Notes under the pieces: model-generated
Told to the model about the DNA's origin: nothing
Databases searched by the model: none
The model's input: only the letters and a program-made list of their open reading frames with translations
Translations under genes and position numbers: made by a program
Assembly (NCBI RefSeq): GCF_001266615.1
Contig: NZ_LGHZ01000005.1
Location: 62,001-126,000 of the forward strand
Length of the DNA: 64,000 nt
Reading direction: 5' to 3'
DNA from: Kluyvera genomosp. 1
GTDB lineage: Bacteria; Pseudomonadota; Gammaproteobacteria; Enterobacterales; Enterobacteriaceae
Shown: positions 29,010 through 39,008 of the stretch, piece by piece
Layout: each line of letters opens with the position of its first letter
Position numbering within the stretch: position 1 is the stretch's first letter

Positions 29010-29051
29010 GCCGCGGCAATATTTATTAACCTCCCAGGTGAGATATTGCCC

Positions 29052-30518
29052 ATGCTACGTATCGCAAAAGAAGCCCTGACGTTTGACGACGTCCTCCTCG
29101 TTCCCGCTCATTCTACCGTTCTGCCGAACACGGCTGATCTTGGCACCCAGCTGACTAAAACTATTCGTCTGAACATTCCTATGCTCTCTGCGGCAATGGA
29201 TACCGTGACTGAAGCGCGCCTTGCAATTGCACTGGCACAGGAAGGCGGCATCGGTTTTATCCACAAAAACATGTCCATTGAACGCCAGGCTGAAGAAGTT
29301 CGCCGCGTGAAAAAACACGAATCCGGCGTCGTGACCGACCCGCAGACCGTTCTGCCAACCACTACGCTGCACGAAGTTAAAGCGCTGACCGAGCGTAACG
29401 GCTTTGCAGGCTATCCGGTTGTGACTGAAGACAATGAACTGGTGGGTATCATTACCGGCCGTGACGTTCGCTTCGTGACCGATCTGAACCAGCCAGTCAG
29501 CGTGTACATGACGCCAAAAGATCGCCTGGTGACCGTTCGTGAAGGTGAAGCACGTGATGTGGTCTTCGCCAAAATGCACGAACGCCGCGTAGAAAAAGCG
29601 CTGGTTGTTGACGCCAGTTTCCACCTGCTGGGCATGATCACCGTTAAAGACTTCAAAAAAGCCGAACGTAAACCTAACGCGTGTAAAGATGAGCAGGGCC
29701 GTCTGCGCGTGGGTGCAGCAGTTGGCGCGGGTGCAGGCAATGAAGAGCGCGTTGATGCGCTGGTTGCCGCAGGCGTTGACGTGCTGCTGATTGACTCTTC
29801 TCACGGCCACTCTGAAGGCGTTCTGCAGCGTATCCGCGAAACTCGCGCTAAATACCCTGATCTGCAAATCATCGGCGGTAACGTGGCAACCGGCGCTGGC
29901 GCTCGTGCGCTGGCAGAAGCTGGCTGCAGCGCAGTGAAAGTAGGTATCGGCCCAGGTTCTATCTGTACTACCCGTATCGTTACCGGCGTAGGTGTTCCAC
30001 AGATCACCGCAGTTTCCGATGCGGTTGAAGCGCTTGAAGGTACCGGTATTCCGGTTATCGCTGATGGCGGTATTCGCTTCTCAGGCGACATCGCAAAAGC
30101 TATCGCCGCTGGCGCCGCTGTTGTGATGGTGGGCTCGATGCTGGCCGGTACCGAAGAATCCCCGGGTGAAATCGAACTCTACCAGGGCCGTTCTTACAAA
30201 TCCTATCGCGGTATGGGCTCTCTGGGCGCGATGTCCAAAGGTTCTTCCGATCGTTACTTCCAGAGCGATAACGCTGCGGACAAACTGGTACCAGAAGGTA
30301 TCGAAGGTCGCGTCGCGTATAAAGGTCGCCTGAAAGAGATCATTCACCAGCAGATGGGCGGCCTGCGCTCCTGTATGGGGCTGACCGGCTGTGGTACCAT
30401 TGACGAACTGCGTACGAAAGCTGAATTCGTTCGCATCAGCGGTGCGGGTATCCAGGAAAGCCACGTTCACGATGTGACCATCACCAAAGAGTCCCCGAAC
30501 TACCGCATGGGCTCCTGA
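29052..30518 (+). CDS. guaB: Inosine-5'-monophosphate dehydrogenase
   Basis: The 488-residue enzyme oxidises IMP to XMP with NAD+, the first step from IMP to GMP. A TIM barrel is interrupted by two CBS domains (about residues 95-205). The active-site Cys is in [15 protein letters not shown], the phosphate-binding loop is GGIRFSGD, and the mobile flap has GCGTIDEL and [13 protein letters not shown]. The frame opens at a TTG (29046), but the ATG at 29052 gives the usual 488-residue length and [16 protein letters not shown]. guaA follows as in the guaBA operon, under PurR control. Confidence 0.98.
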   Translation: MLRIAKEALTFDDVLLVPAHSTVLPNTADLGTQLTKTIRLNIPMLSAAMDTVTEARLAIALAQEGGIGFIHKNMSIERQAEEVRRVKKHESGVVTDPQTVLPTTTLHEVKALTERNGFAGYPVVTEDNELVGIITGRDVRFVTDLNQPVSVYMTPKDRLVTVREGEARDVVFAKMHERRVEKALVVDASFHLLGMITVKDFKKAERKPNACKDEQGRLRVGAAVGAGAGNEERVDALVAAGVDVLLIDSSHGHSEGVLQRIRETRAKYPDLQIIGGNVATGAGARALAEAGCSAVKVGIGPGSICTTRIVTGVGVPQITAVSDAVEALEGTGIPVIADGGIRFSGDIAKAIAAGAAVVMVGSMLAGTEESPGEIELYQGRSYKSYRGMGSLGAMSKGSSDRYFQSDNAADKLVPEGIEGRVAYKGRLKEIIHQQMGGLRSCMGLTGCGTIDELRTKAEFVRISGAGIQESHVHDVTITKESPNYRMGS

Positions 30519-30528
30519 TAAGTTTCCG

Positions 30529-30556
30529 CGCCCGGTTTTAACCGGGCGTTTTGTTA
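30529..30556 (+). terminator. Terminator-like hairpin inside guaBA
   Basis: A perfect 8-base stem (cgcccggt / accgggcg) with a 4-base loop is followed by ttttgttattg, only 39 bases before the guaA ATG. It would be a strong candidate for partial termination or differential mRNA stability in the operon. Confidence 0.65.
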
Positions 30557-30586
30557 TTGTTTCACTTGCCTCGGAATTAACGTCAA

Positions 30587-32164
30587 ATGACTGATAATAT
30601 TCATAAACATCGCATTCTTATCCTTGATTTCGGATCGCAGTATACGCAGCTGGTAGCACGTCGCGTACGTGAACTGGGCGTCTACTGTGAACTGTGGGCA
30701 TGGGATGTTACTGAAGCACAAATCCGTGAGTTCAATCCGAGTGGTATCATTCTCTCCGGTGGCCCGGAAAGCACCACCGAAGACAATAGCCCGCGCGCAC
30801 CAGAATACGTCTTCGAAGCCGGTGTACCGGTCTTCGGCGTATGTTACGGCATGCAGACCATGGCGATGCAGCTGGGTGGTCATGTTGAAAGCTCTAACGA
30901 ACGTGAGTTTGGCTACGCACAGGTTGAAGTGAAAACCGACAGCGCGCTGGTTCGCGGTATCGAAGATGCACTGACCGCAGACGGTAAACCGCTGCTGGAC
31001 GTGTGGATGAGTCACGGCGATAAAGTTACCGCCATTCCTGCGGACTTCGTGACCGTTGCCAGCACCGAAAGCTGCCCGTTCGCTATTATGGCTAACGAAG
31101 AAAAACGCTTCTACGGCGTGCAGTTCCACCCGGAAGTGACCCACACTCGTCAGGGTCTGCGCATGCTTGAGCGTTTTGTTCGCGATATCTGCCAGTGCGA
31201 AGCGCTGTGGACTGCGGACAAAATTATCGAAGATGCGATTGTGCGCATTCGTGAGCAGGTGGGCGATGACAAAGTCATCCTCGGCCTGTCCGGTGGCGTT
31301 GACTCCTCCGTTACCGCGATGCTGTTACACCGTGCTATCGGCAAAAATCTGACCTGTGTCTTCGTAGATAACGGCCTGCTGCGCCTGAACGAAGCTCAGC
31401 AGGTTATGGACATGTTCGGCGACCACTTCGGCCTCAACATCGTTCACGTGGAGGGTGAAAAACGTTTCCTGGACGCGCTGGCGGGTGAAAACGATCCGGA
31501 AGCTAAACGTAAAATCATCGGCCGCGTATTCGTTGAAGTATTCGATGAAGAAGCGCTGAAGCTGGAAGACGTGAAGTGGCTGGCCCAGGGGACTATCTAC
31601 CCTGACGTTATCGAATCCGCTGCTTCCGCGACCGGTAAAGCACACGTCATCAAATCTCACCACAACGTGGGCGGCCTGCCGAAAGAGATGAAGATGGGCC
31701 TGGTTGAACCGCTGCGTGAGCTGTTCAAAGATGAAGTGCGTAAAATTGGTCTGGAACTGGGCCTGCCGTACGACATGCTTTATCGTCACCCGTTCCCGGG
31801 TCCAGGTCTGGGCGTCCGCGTGCTGGGTGAAGTGAAGAAAGAGTACTGCGACCTGTTGCGTCGTGCGGACGCTATCTTCATTGAAGAACTGCACAAAGCC
31901 GACCTGTACAACAAAGTGAGCCAGGCGTTCACCGTGTTCCTGCCAGTGCGTTCCGTTGGCGTGATGGGCGATGGCCGTAAGTACGACTGGGTAGTTTCCC
32001 TGCGTGCTGTTGAAACCATCGACTTTATGACCGCACACTGGGCGCACCTGCCGTACGACTTCTTGGGCCGCGTATCCAACCGCATTATCAACGAAGTGAA
32101 CGGCATTTCCCGCGTTGTTTATGACATCAGCGGTAAACCACCGGCAACGATTGAGTGGGAATAA
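30587..32164 (+). CDS. guaA: GMP synthase (glutamine-hydrolysing)
   Basis: The 525-residue enzyme turns XMP into GMP using ATP and glutamine. The N-terminal class I glutamine amidotransferase domain (about residues 8-205) has the nucleophile Cys86 in FGVCYGMQ and its His/Glu partners in QFHPEVTH. The ATP pyrophosphatase domain has the P-loop LSGGVDSSV (about residue 232), and the C-terminal dimerisation domain ends PPATIEWE. It is the second gene of guaBA, 68 bases after guaB. Confidence 0.98.
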   Translation: MTDNIHKHRILILDFGSQYTQLVARRVRELGVYCELWAWDVTEAQIREFNPSGIILSGGPESTTEDNSPRAPEYVFEAGVPVFGVCYGMQTMAMQLGGHVESSNEREFGYAQVEVKTDSALVRGIEDALTADGKPLLDVWMSHGDKVTAIPADFVTVASTESCPFAIMANEEKRFYGVQFHPEVTHTRQGLRMLERFVRDICQCEALWTADKIIEDAIVRIREQVGDDKVILGLSGGVDSSVTAMLLHRAIGKNLTCVFVDNGLLRLNEAQQVMDMFGDHFGLNIVHVEGEKRFLDALAGENDPEAKRKIIGRVFVEVFDEEALKLEDVKWLAQGTIYPDVIESAASATGKAHVIKSHHNVGGLPKEMKMGLVEPLRELFKDEVRKIGLELGLPYDMLYRHPFPGPGLGVRVLGEVKKEYCDLLRRADAIFIEELHKADLYNKVSQAFTVFLPVRSVGVMGDGRKYDWVVSLRAVETIDFMTAHWAHLPYDFLGRVSNRIINEVNGISRVVYDISGKPPATIEWE

Positions 32165-32185
32165 TTTCCCCTTTGCGTTAGTGCT

Positions 32186-32217
32186 AAAAACCCTCTGCTG
32201 AGCAGAGGGTTTTTTTA
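32186..32217. terminator. Bidirectional terminator guaA / acetyltransferase
   Basis: The stem ccctctgc/gcagaggg with the loop tga is flanked by A residues on the left and seven T residues on the right, so it can stop transcription from both sides. Confidence 0.85.
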
Positions 32218-32739
32218 TGCCCGCGATTCACGACGCAGCATGAACATCAGGCTGGGCTCTTCTCCCGGTACATCATCAATCTCTCTTATCAGAGTCAGGC
32301 CACATTTTTGCAGCACTTTCTGTGAGGCAAGATGATTCTTGCGCACAATGCCGACGAGATCCTCAAGCTTCAGCGTATTGAATGCGTAGTCGATAGCCAA
32401 AAGTGAAAACTCGGTCGCCAGCCCATTTCCCCATGCTTCAGTGGCAAAGCGATAGCCTAGATTGTTTACGGTGCCGTCAGGATATTCCACGCGGCGCAAT
32501 CCGCCGAAGCCGATGACATGGGAGGGGGAGTCCCGCAGGCTGATGGCCCAGTTGCCGAAGCCGTGAAGGGCAAAATGTTCAAGCCAACCCTCCAGCACGC
32601 GACGGGAATGTGTGATATCCACGTGTGGGCCTGCGGGATTAAATCTATTGGTTGCTGGATCGCCGTAGATTCGATACAGCGCGTCGGCATCGTTTGTCGT
32701 CACCGGGCGGAGGATGAGGCGTTCAGATTGCAGGTGCAT
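32215..32739 (-). CDS. GNAT-family N-acetyltransferase (RimJ/RimL type)
   Basis: The 174-residue protein has the GNAT fold of the RimJ/RimL-like (Acetyltransf_3) group: the N-terminal MHLQSERLILRPVTTNDADALYRIY, and the acetyl-CoA loop region GYRFATEAWGNGLATEFSLLAIDYAF, where the usual R/Q-x-x-G-x-G/A is kept as EAWGNGLA. The C-terminal NHLASQKVLQKCGL is typical. Such enzymes acetylate ribosomal proteins, antibiotics or small amines; the target here cannot be named. It is the first gene of the second accessory block, and its end abuts the guaA terminator. Confidence 0.88.
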   Translation of the reverse strand: MHLQSERLILRPVTTNDADALYRIYGDPATNRFNPAGPHVDITHSRRVLEGWLEHFALHGFGNWAISLRDSPSHVIGFGGLRRVEYPDGTVNNLGYRFATEAWGNGLATEFSLLAIDYAFNTLKLEDLVGIVRKNHLASQKVLQKCGLTLIREIDDVPGEEPSLMFMLRRESRA

Positions 32740-32766
32740 GGTGATTATCCTTGTCGATTAGCGTGG

Positions 32767-33939
32767 CTATCGGGACTGTTTTTTTGTCTGCTTAGACTGA
32801 CATATTGCTATCGACACCGCCAGCCCGGCCACGATGGTCGCCAGCGCGGCAGAGATCGCTAGACTTCCCTGTATCCCCACCGTCTGGTTTAACCAGGCAT
32901 AAGAGAATGGCGATGCGGCGGCCAAAAGTTGGGCCGGGATCAGTAACGTGCCGGTGCGTCGGGCATACTCTTCGGCGCTGAACAGCTGTAGCGGCAAAGT
33001 GGCCTTAAACACCGTTGTCAGGCCGTTAATCGCTCCGTAGCCAAACACAAATCCCGTTGCCGCCCAGAGGGTGTATCCGCTGCTCATGCCGAGGGCAAAG
33101 CAAAATGGGATGAGTAGAGTGGTGACTAGCGTGAGCCTCATCGGCGTGAGCGCCGAGCCGGAGGCGACTTCCAGAAAACGCGCGCCGGTTTGTCCTACCC
33201 CCCACAGCATGCCGATTGCAACAGGTAGGCCGTGATTGGCGATAAATTCCGGTAGATGCGTTGAGGTACCGTTGGAGATAAAGGTCACCAGCGCGATGAG
33301 CAGGGCGTAGAGTAATCCAATACGGCGCTCGTGAGCCGAGCTTTGAATTGGACGATGCGCGGCTGAAAACGGCGGCTTTTGATTGGGCATCCACCAGAGC
33401 AGCAGGGCGCTACATAATCCCAGCAGACTATAGACCAGCAGCGCGTCGCGCCAGTGGATGACCGTCAGCAGAGACTCACCCAGTGGCCAGAATAGCGCAG
33501 AGGCGAGACCTCCTGCTAAGGTGACGCGGGAAATAGCAAGTCTGGCCCGCTGGCCATACAGATTCACCAACGCTGAGAAGAGTCCGTCGTACAGTGCCAG
33601 TCGCATGCCGCAACCGGTGATGAGCCAGGCGGTGTACCAGCCGACCAGCGTATGGGTGGCAGACATGATGAAACAGCCCGCTGCGATCATCAGCGTTCCA
33701 CCAACGACGACGCGTTGGCCGCCAAATTGGGCCAATAGGCGGGCAACCCACGGGGAAACTACCGCCATCATCAACATCGCCAGCGTGAGACCGAAGTAGA
33801 TATAGGTAGGCATCCAACCGGTATCCAGTGCGATGGCGCGAGCAAAAGTGCCGGGAAGATAGAAAGAAATCCCCCAATTAATGAGCTGATTGCCACCGGC
33901 GGCGAGGGTTACGCGGAGCGGTACGGCTGCTGATTTCAT
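32767..33939 (-). CDS. MFS transporter
   Basis: The 390-residue membrane protein has about twelve hydrophobic segments in two halves, with the loop after helix 2 read as VSPWVARLLAQFGGQRVVVGG, the major-facilitator A-motif region in a divergent form. It should move a small solute with a proton; the substrate is not evident. It is divergent from a LysR-type regulator gene across a 97-base gap, a common pairing in which the regulator controls the transporter in response to the substrate. The acetyltransferase gene follows 27 bases after its stop in the same direction and could be co-transcribed. Confidence 0.85.
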   Translation of the reverse strand: MKSAAVPLRVTLAAGGNQLINWGISFYLPGTFARAIALDTGWMPTYIYFGLTLAMLMMAVVSPWVARLLAQFGGQRVVVGGTLMIAAGCFIMSATHTLVGWYTAWLITGCGMRLALYDGLFSALVNLYGQRARLAISRVTLAGGLASALFWPLGESLLTVIHWRDALLVYSLLGLCSALLLWWMPNQKPPFSAAHRPIQSSAHERRIGLLYALLIALVTFISNGTSTHLPEFIANHGLPVAIGMLWGVGQTGARFLEVASGSALTPMRLTLVTTLLIPFCFALGMSSGYTLWAATGFVFGYGAINGLTTVFKATLPLQLFSAEEYARRTGTLLIPAQLLAAASPFSYAWLNQTVGIQGSLAISAALATIVAGLAVSIAICQSKQTKKQSR

Positions 33940-33972
33940 TATATTCTCGCAAGTTATACAGTTGCTGGCAGC

Positions 33973-33988
33973 ATAACGTGCACGCTAT
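33973..33988. promoter_or_regulatory. Operator candidate between the MFS and LysR genes
   Basis: The 16-base near-palindrome ATAACGTGCACGCTAT, centred on GTGCAC, has the A/T-rich ends and symmetry of a LysR-type recognition site and lies in the divergent gap. Confidence 0.4.
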
Positions 33989-34036
33989 TGTGCAGGCAGG
34001 GCCCTCCGTTTATGACCTGAATAAGAGAAACTTTGA

Positions 34037-34921
34037 ATGACGACGCTGAATCTGGGAAATCTGGCGACCTTTCGCCTGGTTGTGCAGCGCGGCAGCTTTT
34101 CGGCGGCCGCAGAAGTACTGGGGATTTCGCAGCCTGCCGTTAGCCTACAGGTGCGTCAGCTTGAGCAGTTTCTACAGACGCGGTTGCTTGAACGCACTGG
34201 GCGGGGCATTAAGGCAACATCGGCTGGGCTGACGCTGTTGCTGCACGGTGAGCGTATCGATCAGGCGGTGAATGAAGCGGTCCAGTCGGTTAATGAATGC
34301 AGTGGGAGCGTCAGTGGTTCGGTGTCGATAGGAACCGGGGCGACGGCCTGCATCCACCTGCTTCCCCCATTGTTACAGCAGCTTCGTGAACGTTATCAGC
34401 GATTGACGGTTGGCGTGACCACTGGCAATACGCCGGAGATCGTCCGGGCAATTGAAGAGAACCGACTCGATCTTGGCTTGGTGACTCTACCTGTCAGTGG
34501 GCGAAATCTGGAGGTGATGCCCGTGCAGCGCGAGGAATTCGTGCTGATCATTGCCCCACAGCTCAATAAGCATTCTTTGCAGGTCACACCTAACGGGCTG
34601 ATGGCCTTGCCGCTGATTGCTTTTGAACAGGGCAGTGGCACCCGTGACCTCATCGATGACTGGTTTCAGCATGCGGGCATTCAGGCCAGACCGGTTATGC
34701 AATTGGGCAGCATTGAAGCGATTAAACGTATGGTAAGTGCAGGGCTGGGCTACAGCATTATTCCCCGGATGGCTGTAGAGGCAACGCGCGATCGAGAGGG
34801 GCTGCATGTTTGTTCGCTTACACCACCGCTGTATCGACAACTCGCGGTGGTGATGCGTCAGGACAGGGTGCTCAGCAAAGGGATTGCCGAGATTGTTCGT
34901 CTGCTAAAAAGCCCTGCTTAG
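34037..34921 (+). CDS. LysR-family transcriptional regulator
   Basis: The 294-residue protein has the N-terminal LysR winged helix-turn-helix (about residues 4-65, LGNLATFRLVVQRGSFSAAAEVLGISQPAVSL) and a C-terminal periplasmic-binding-like effector domain (about 90-290). Its closeness to the divergent MFS gene suggests local regulation. The effector is unknown. Confidence 0.9.
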   Translation: MTTLNLGNLATFRLVVQRGSFSAAAEVLGISQPAVSLQVRQLEQFLQTRLLERTGRGIKATSAGLTLLLHGERIDQAVNEAVQSVNECSGSVSGSVSIGTGATACIHLLPPLLQQLRERYQRLTVGVTTGNTPEIVRAIEENRLDLGLVTLPVSGRNLEVMPVQREEFVLIIAPQLNKHSLQVTPNGLMALPLIAFEQGSGTRDLIDDWFQHAGIQARPVMQLGSIEAIKRMVSAGLGYSIIPRMAVEATRDREGLHVCSLTPPLYRQLAVVMRQDRVLSKGIAEIVRLLKSPA

Positions 34922-34930
34922 CTTTGTGAG

Positions 34931-35809
34931 TTAATCGACGAGCTTTAATGGAGCGGGGACATTGGCAGCGACTTTTTTGACGTGAATATCCATCTGTGGA
35001 TAGGGCAGGTCAATATGGTTGGCGTCCAGCGCCTCTTTGATTTTCTCCAGCATGTCGTAATAAGTATTCCAGTATTCAGCATTGGGTACCCATACGCGGA
35101 CGTAGAAGTTCAACGATGAAGGCGCGAGCTCTCCCAGGCGCACGACGAAACCACGGCTTCGATCAATGCGATGGTCCTGCTCAATAATGTCCGTAATGAC
35201 GTTTTTTACATCGGCAATCCGGCTGCGGTAGCCGACACCGATGACCAGATCGATGCGGCGCATTGGGTGGCGAGAGTAGTTGATGATATTGTCGGCGATA
35301 ATTTTACCATTAGGGATGACAACCGATTTACTGTCGCCGGTCAGTAAGGTGGTTGAGAAGATATGCACTTTTTCAACCGTACCGATAATGGTGCCAATCT
35401 GTATGATTTCACCCGCGCGGAAAGGGCGTAGGGAAACCAGCATGACGCCAGCGGCAAAGTTAGACAGAGAGCTTTGTAACGCCAGACCAATCGCTAAGCC
35501 TGCTGCACCAATCACGGCAATGATGGATGAGGTTTCAATGCCGATACGGCCAAGCGCGGCGACGGTAAAAAATGCGAGAGTGATATAGCGGACCAGAGCG
35601 GTAAAAAATTGCACAATGGTGATATCGACGCTTCGTCTTATCAGGAGTTTTTCCAGCCCATGAGCGAGTAGGCGAGAAATATATTTACCGACAAACAATA
35701 AAATGAAAGCGGCCACAATGCTCCAGCCGAACTGGATGACCGTGTCGCTGTGCTCAAAAACCCACTCAATACTGCTTCTTATTTTCGGGAATAATGCAAA
35801 ACCACTCAT
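34931..35809 (-). CDS. MscS-family mechanosensitive channel
   Basis: The 292-residue protein matches the small-conductance channel MscS in size and layout: three membrane helices (about residues 25-130), the pore helix GAAGLAIGLALQSSLSNFAAGVMLVSLRPF with its Ala/Gly packing, the cytoplasmic beta domain (GTVEKVHIFSTTLLTGDSKSVVIPNGKI) and an alpha/beta vestibule. It opens on membrane tension to release solutes after hypo-osmotic shock. Enterobacteria carry the main mscS next to fbaA, so this is probably a second copy. It converges with the LysR gene with only a 9-base gap. Confidence 0.9.
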   Translation of the reverse strand: MSGFALFPKIRSSIEWVFEHSDTVIQFGWSIVAAFILLFVGKYISRLLAHGLEKLLIRRSVDITIVQFFTALVRYITLAFFTVAALGRIGIETSSIIAVIGAAGLAIGLALQSSLSNFAAGVMLVSLRPFRAGEIIQIGTIIGTVEKVHIFSTTLLTGDSKSVVIPNGKIIADNIINYSRHPMRRIDLVIGVGYRSRIADVKNVITDIIEQDHRIDRSRGFVVRLGELAPSSLNFYVRVWVPNAEYWNTYYDMLEKIKEALDANHIDLPYPQMDIHVKKVAANVPAPLKLVD

Positions 35810-36170
35810 GGTATTACCTTGCCATATTTAAAAAATATATATAAATATTCAATTAAAAATTAAGCCGCATATGAATAAATAATATTCTATATGCCGCTTA
35901 TATTTTCAGCTGTTATGAATTAGCGGCAATTAGTGCCGTATTGGTGTTTTTTATGTTCAATAAATAGCAACAGAAAAAATCTGCGGAATGGTGAGGCTAA
36001 GCAGGAATTAAAGATTGAGTAATTGTGCGAAAAAGAGGGGGAAGCGTGTGCGAAAGCGTACTAGACATAGGGTAAAGGAACTCAAATCCCTTACCGGATG
36101 GTTAATCGTTCTTCGTTAGCCATCCGGTAAGGAATCTTGATACAGATGAAGTGACGGCGGATCTCAATTT
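35810..36170. other. Gap of 361 bases between the MscS-like gene and yfgG
   Basis: The stretch is AT-rich in its left part (the upstream region of the MscS-like gene) and holds a long hairpin at 36089-36132. I see no open reading frame with a ribosome site and no RNA gene that I recognise. Confidence 0.6.
36089..36132. repeat. Long hairpin upstream of the MscS-like gene
   Basis: The 17-base arms (ccttaccggatggttaa / ttagccatccggtaagg) pair with one G-T wobble around a 10-base loop. There is no T run, and the sequence does not match the REP consensus. It follows the yfgG stop on the minus strand and may act as its terminator or as an mRNA 3' stabiliser. Confidence 0.55.
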
Positions 36171-36374
36171 TCAGCGATCGTCGGTTTGCGCTGGAGGAGT
36201 CTGCTGTGACAGGCTGGTTTGCTGGGATTCTTTTTTATCCTGGTGGTGATGCCACGCACCGATAGAGGAGTAGATGAAGCGGCCGAAGAAGAAGATAAAA
36301 CTGATAAGCAGTACGATTCGGATCATGCGACCGTTAAATTGGTGTCGTTTTCGTAGGCTGGTAACCTGGCTCAC
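36171..36374 (-). CDS. yfgG: YfgG-family small membrane protein
   Basis: The 67-residue protein matches E. coli YfgG (DUF2633): a basic N-terminus (SQVTSLRKRHQFNGRM), one membrane helix (IRIVLLISFIFFFGRFIYSSI) and a polar Gln-rich tail. The E. coli protein has been linked to metal stress, with no known mechanism. The frame is open from a TTG at 36392, but the GTG at 36374 follows AGGA at a good distance and gives the family N-terminus, so I chose it. It stands upstream of, and divergent from, pdeF as in related genomes. Confidence 0.85.
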   Translation of the reverse strand: MSQVTSLRKRHQFNGRMIRIVLLISFIFFFGRFIYSSIGAWHHHQDKKESQQTSLSQQTPPAQTDDR

Positions 36375-36725
36375 AAAGGGGTCCTTAAGCAATGCCCATG
36401 CAAGGGCGATTACTACATTAACGCACAGAGTTGCGTAAGGGTCAATTGCAGGGAATGTAAAAAACCGTCAGGAATAATATTAATTAATGTTATATAAGGT
36501 ATTAATCATATTCACAAACATGAAATTATGCCTGCGTCATTGCACGAAATAGTGATTTATTATTTAGATGTGCATATTTTTTTGACGCATATCAAACTTC
36601 ATTCGTAACCGCTAACTAAAATATTTCCTCTGACCCGCGTATTATCTTTTCTCGCGGATTTTCTAGCCAGGGTGGATGCCTGTCTAAAAATACCCAGCAG
36701 GATTTGGGGTATCCATTGAGTCTCT
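36375..36725. other. Gap of 351 bases between yfgG and pdeF
   Basis: This AT-rich stretch is the divergent regulatory region of yfgG and pdeF. It contains the FNR-like site at 36582-36595 and several runs of A/T; no coding frame with a ribosome site is seen. Confidence 0.6.
36582..36595. promoter_or_regulatory. FNR-like site upstream of pdeF
   Basis: TTGACGCATATCAA matches the FNR consensus TTGAT-N4-ATCAA at nine of ten conserved bases. E. coli PdeF (YfgF) works under anaerobic conditions, which fits oxygen-responsive control. Confidence 0.55.
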
Positions 36726-39008
36726 ATGAATTTCTGTAAATGCTATAAGCAATATCGCGATCGTTGGTGGGGCCTGCCCCTGGTTCTGCCTCTCCTGATA
36801 TTACCCATAATTAAAAACGCAAATACCTACACCTATGTGGGTGGCGGTAAGACTTACCTTTATTATCTTCCGTTACCTTTTCTGCTGTGCATGATGTTGT
36901 TTTTTGGCTGGAAAGCACTACCTGGGCTCATTGCGGGCGTTAGCTGTTTCCTTACTCGAGACCTCAGTACCGCAGAAGAAATCGGCATTACGCTGCAATT
37001 TCTTATTCCTACGCTGGTGGCCTGGGGCGGTTATCAATATTTCAATGACGGGCGGAGAATGATTTCGCACGGCGACACACGTCTGATGGCGAATCGGTTA
37101 CTCTGGCAGATGTTTGTTCCCGCCTCGTTGTTTATGTGCCTGATACAGTTCACGCTGTATATCGGTGTGTATCCGAGTCTTAGCGACGTGCAGTTGGCAT
37201 CACCGCTAACTGAACGTAATTTGATTAACTACCAGTCGCTGCTGATGGGCTATCTGACAGGCGTGCCGCTGTGCTATTTACTGATCCGGCTTATCCGTAA
37301 CCCCTACTACATTCGGGGCTTCATCTCTCAGGTACGACTCGATTTCGACCCGAAGGTGAAATGGCCAGAAATGCTGGTATGGGGAGCAGTGGTACTGGGA
37401 ATCTTCTCCATGCTGATGGTTCCGCTGAATAACACTAGCACCATTTTTAGCACCAACTACACCATTTCGTTGCTGCTGCCGGTGATGCTGTGGGGCTCAA
37501 TGCGTTTTGGCTATCGGTTTATTTCCATCGTCTGGACGTTGATGCTGATTGTGGCTATTCACTACCATCATCACTTCGTACCTCATAACGCAGATTACAG
37601 TACGCAGTTGGCTATCACATCGTCCAGCTTCCTGATTTTCTCGTTTATTATTGCCTATATGGCGATGCTCTCTAGCCGCCAGCGTGCGATTCATGAACGA
37701 GTACGGCGTATGGCCTTTATCGACCCAGTCGTCAATTTGCCGAATATGCGGGCGTTGAGCCGGGCAATTAACAAAACGCCGTGGTCGGTACTGTGTTTTT
37801 TACGTATGCCAGACCTTGAAATCCTCGCGCGTCACTATGGAATTATGCTGCGTATTAACTACAAGCAAAATCTGGCGGAGTATCTGCGCGACGTCTTACG
37901 GCCTGGCGAAGGAGTCTATCAACTGACCGGTAGCGATCTGGCGGTAAAGCTGCATACCGAATCCTATAAAGAACGGATTGATGAACTTTATGCCCGTCTA
38001 AAAATGTTTCGCTACAGCTGGAATGGAATGCCGCTACAGCCGCAAATAGGGTTGAGCTACTGCTACATTCAGGCACCAATCGCACATCTTCCGCTAATGC
38101 TAGGTGAACTCAATACGGTGGCTGAACTGTCGCTGGTCACCGATCGTCCGGAAAATATGCAACGGCGTGGAGCGCAGCATCTTCAGCAGGAGCTGAAGGG
38201 AAAAATTGCGATGATGGTCCGGGTTCAGCAGGCGCTGGAAACCGATGGTTTCCGCCTGATGGCACAGCCTATCGTTGGCACCCGCGGAGATGATTATCAT
38301 GAAGTTTTGCTGCGGATGTTGGGGGATGACGGTGAGCTCATTTCGCCCGCGTTGTTTTTACCCGTCGCACACGAATTTGGCATGGCATCACGTATCGATC
38401 TGTGGGTGCTTGAGCATACGCTGCGCTTTATGGCCAGCCGCCGCGACAGTCACCCTGGATTGCGTCTGGCGGTGAATCTGTCGCCGTCGACGGCCAGCGG
38501 GCTGGGCTTTGCGCGTAAAGTAGGGCTGCTGCTCAATGAATACAGCATTGAAGCGTGGCAGCTGGTGTTTGAAATTACGGAAAGCCACTCGCTGGTTAAC
38601 GTTGAGCAAGCGCGGCAGACCTTACGTGAATTGCAGGAGCTGGGATGTCGGGTAGCGATTGATGATTTTGGTACCGGCTACGCCAGCTATGCGCGATTGA
38701 AGCATATCAGCGCGGATATTCTCAAAATTGACGGCAGCTTCATCCGCAATATTGCCACCAGCAGTCTCGACTACCAGATAGTGTCGTCAATCTGTCATTT
38801 GGCGCGGATGAAGAAAATGCGTTTGGTGGCGGAATTTGTTGAGAATGAAGAGATTCGTACGGCGGCAATCGCGCTAGGTATTGATTACCTTCAGGGATAT
38901 GCCATCGGTAAGCCAGCTCCTCTGGAGGAGCTGGCGATGCCGGAACGAGAGGTTAAGGTATCAAGCGGCGACCACTTCGTCGGGCGCACGCTCCTCAGTG
39001 ATTTTTAG
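36726..39008 (+). CDS. pdeF: Cyclic-di-GMP phosphodiesterase PdeF
   Basis: The 760-residue membrane protein (YfgF) has an N-terminal MASE1-type sensor with many hydrophobic segments (about residues 15-315), a degenerate GGDEF domain (about 335-490, without an intact GGDEF motif) and a C-terminal EAL domain (about 500-745). In the EAL domain the signature reads EVLLR instead of EALLR, while DDFGTGYAS and KIDGSF, which bind metal and substrate, are kept, so it should cut c-di-GMP. The E. coli enzyme is active without oxygen and affects the cell surface. Its 3' end overlaps the convergent ppx gene by 48 bases. Confidence 0.94.
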   Translation: MNFCKCYKQYRDRWWGLPLVLPLLILPIIKNANTYTYVGGGKTYLYYLPLPFLLCMMLFFGWKALPGLIAGVSCFLTRDLSTAEEIGITLQFLIPTLVAWGGYQYFNDGRRMISHGDTRLMANRLLWQMFVPASLFMCLIQFTLYIGVYPSLSDVQLASPLTERNLINYQSLLMGYLTGVPLCYLLIRLIRNPYYIRGFISQVRLDFDPKVKWPEMLVWGAVVLGIFSMLMVPLNNTSTIFSTNYTISLLLPVMLWGSMRFGYRFISIVWTLMLIVAIHYHHHFVPHNADYSTQLAITSSSFLIFSFIIAYMAMLSSRQRAIHERVRRMAFIDPVVNLPNMRALSRAINKTPWSVLCFLRMPDLEILARHYGIMLRINYKQNLAEYLRDVLRPGEGVYQLTGSDLAVKLHTESYKERIDELYARLKMFRYSWNGMPLQPQIGLSYCYIQAPIAHLPLMLGELNTVAELSLVTDRPENMQRRGAQHLQQELKGKIAMMVRVQQALETDGFRLMAQPIVGTRGDDYHEVLLRMLGDDGELISPALFLPVAHEFGMASRIDLWVLEHTLRFMASRRDSHPGLRLAVNLSPSTASGLGFARKVGLLLNEYSIEAWQLVFEITESHSLVNVEQARQTLRELQELGCRVAIDDFGTGYASYARLKHISADILKIDGSFIRNIATSSLDYQIVSSICHLARMKKMRLVAEFVENEEIRTAAIALGIDYLQGYAIGKPAPLEELAMPEREVKVSSGDHFVGRTLLSDF

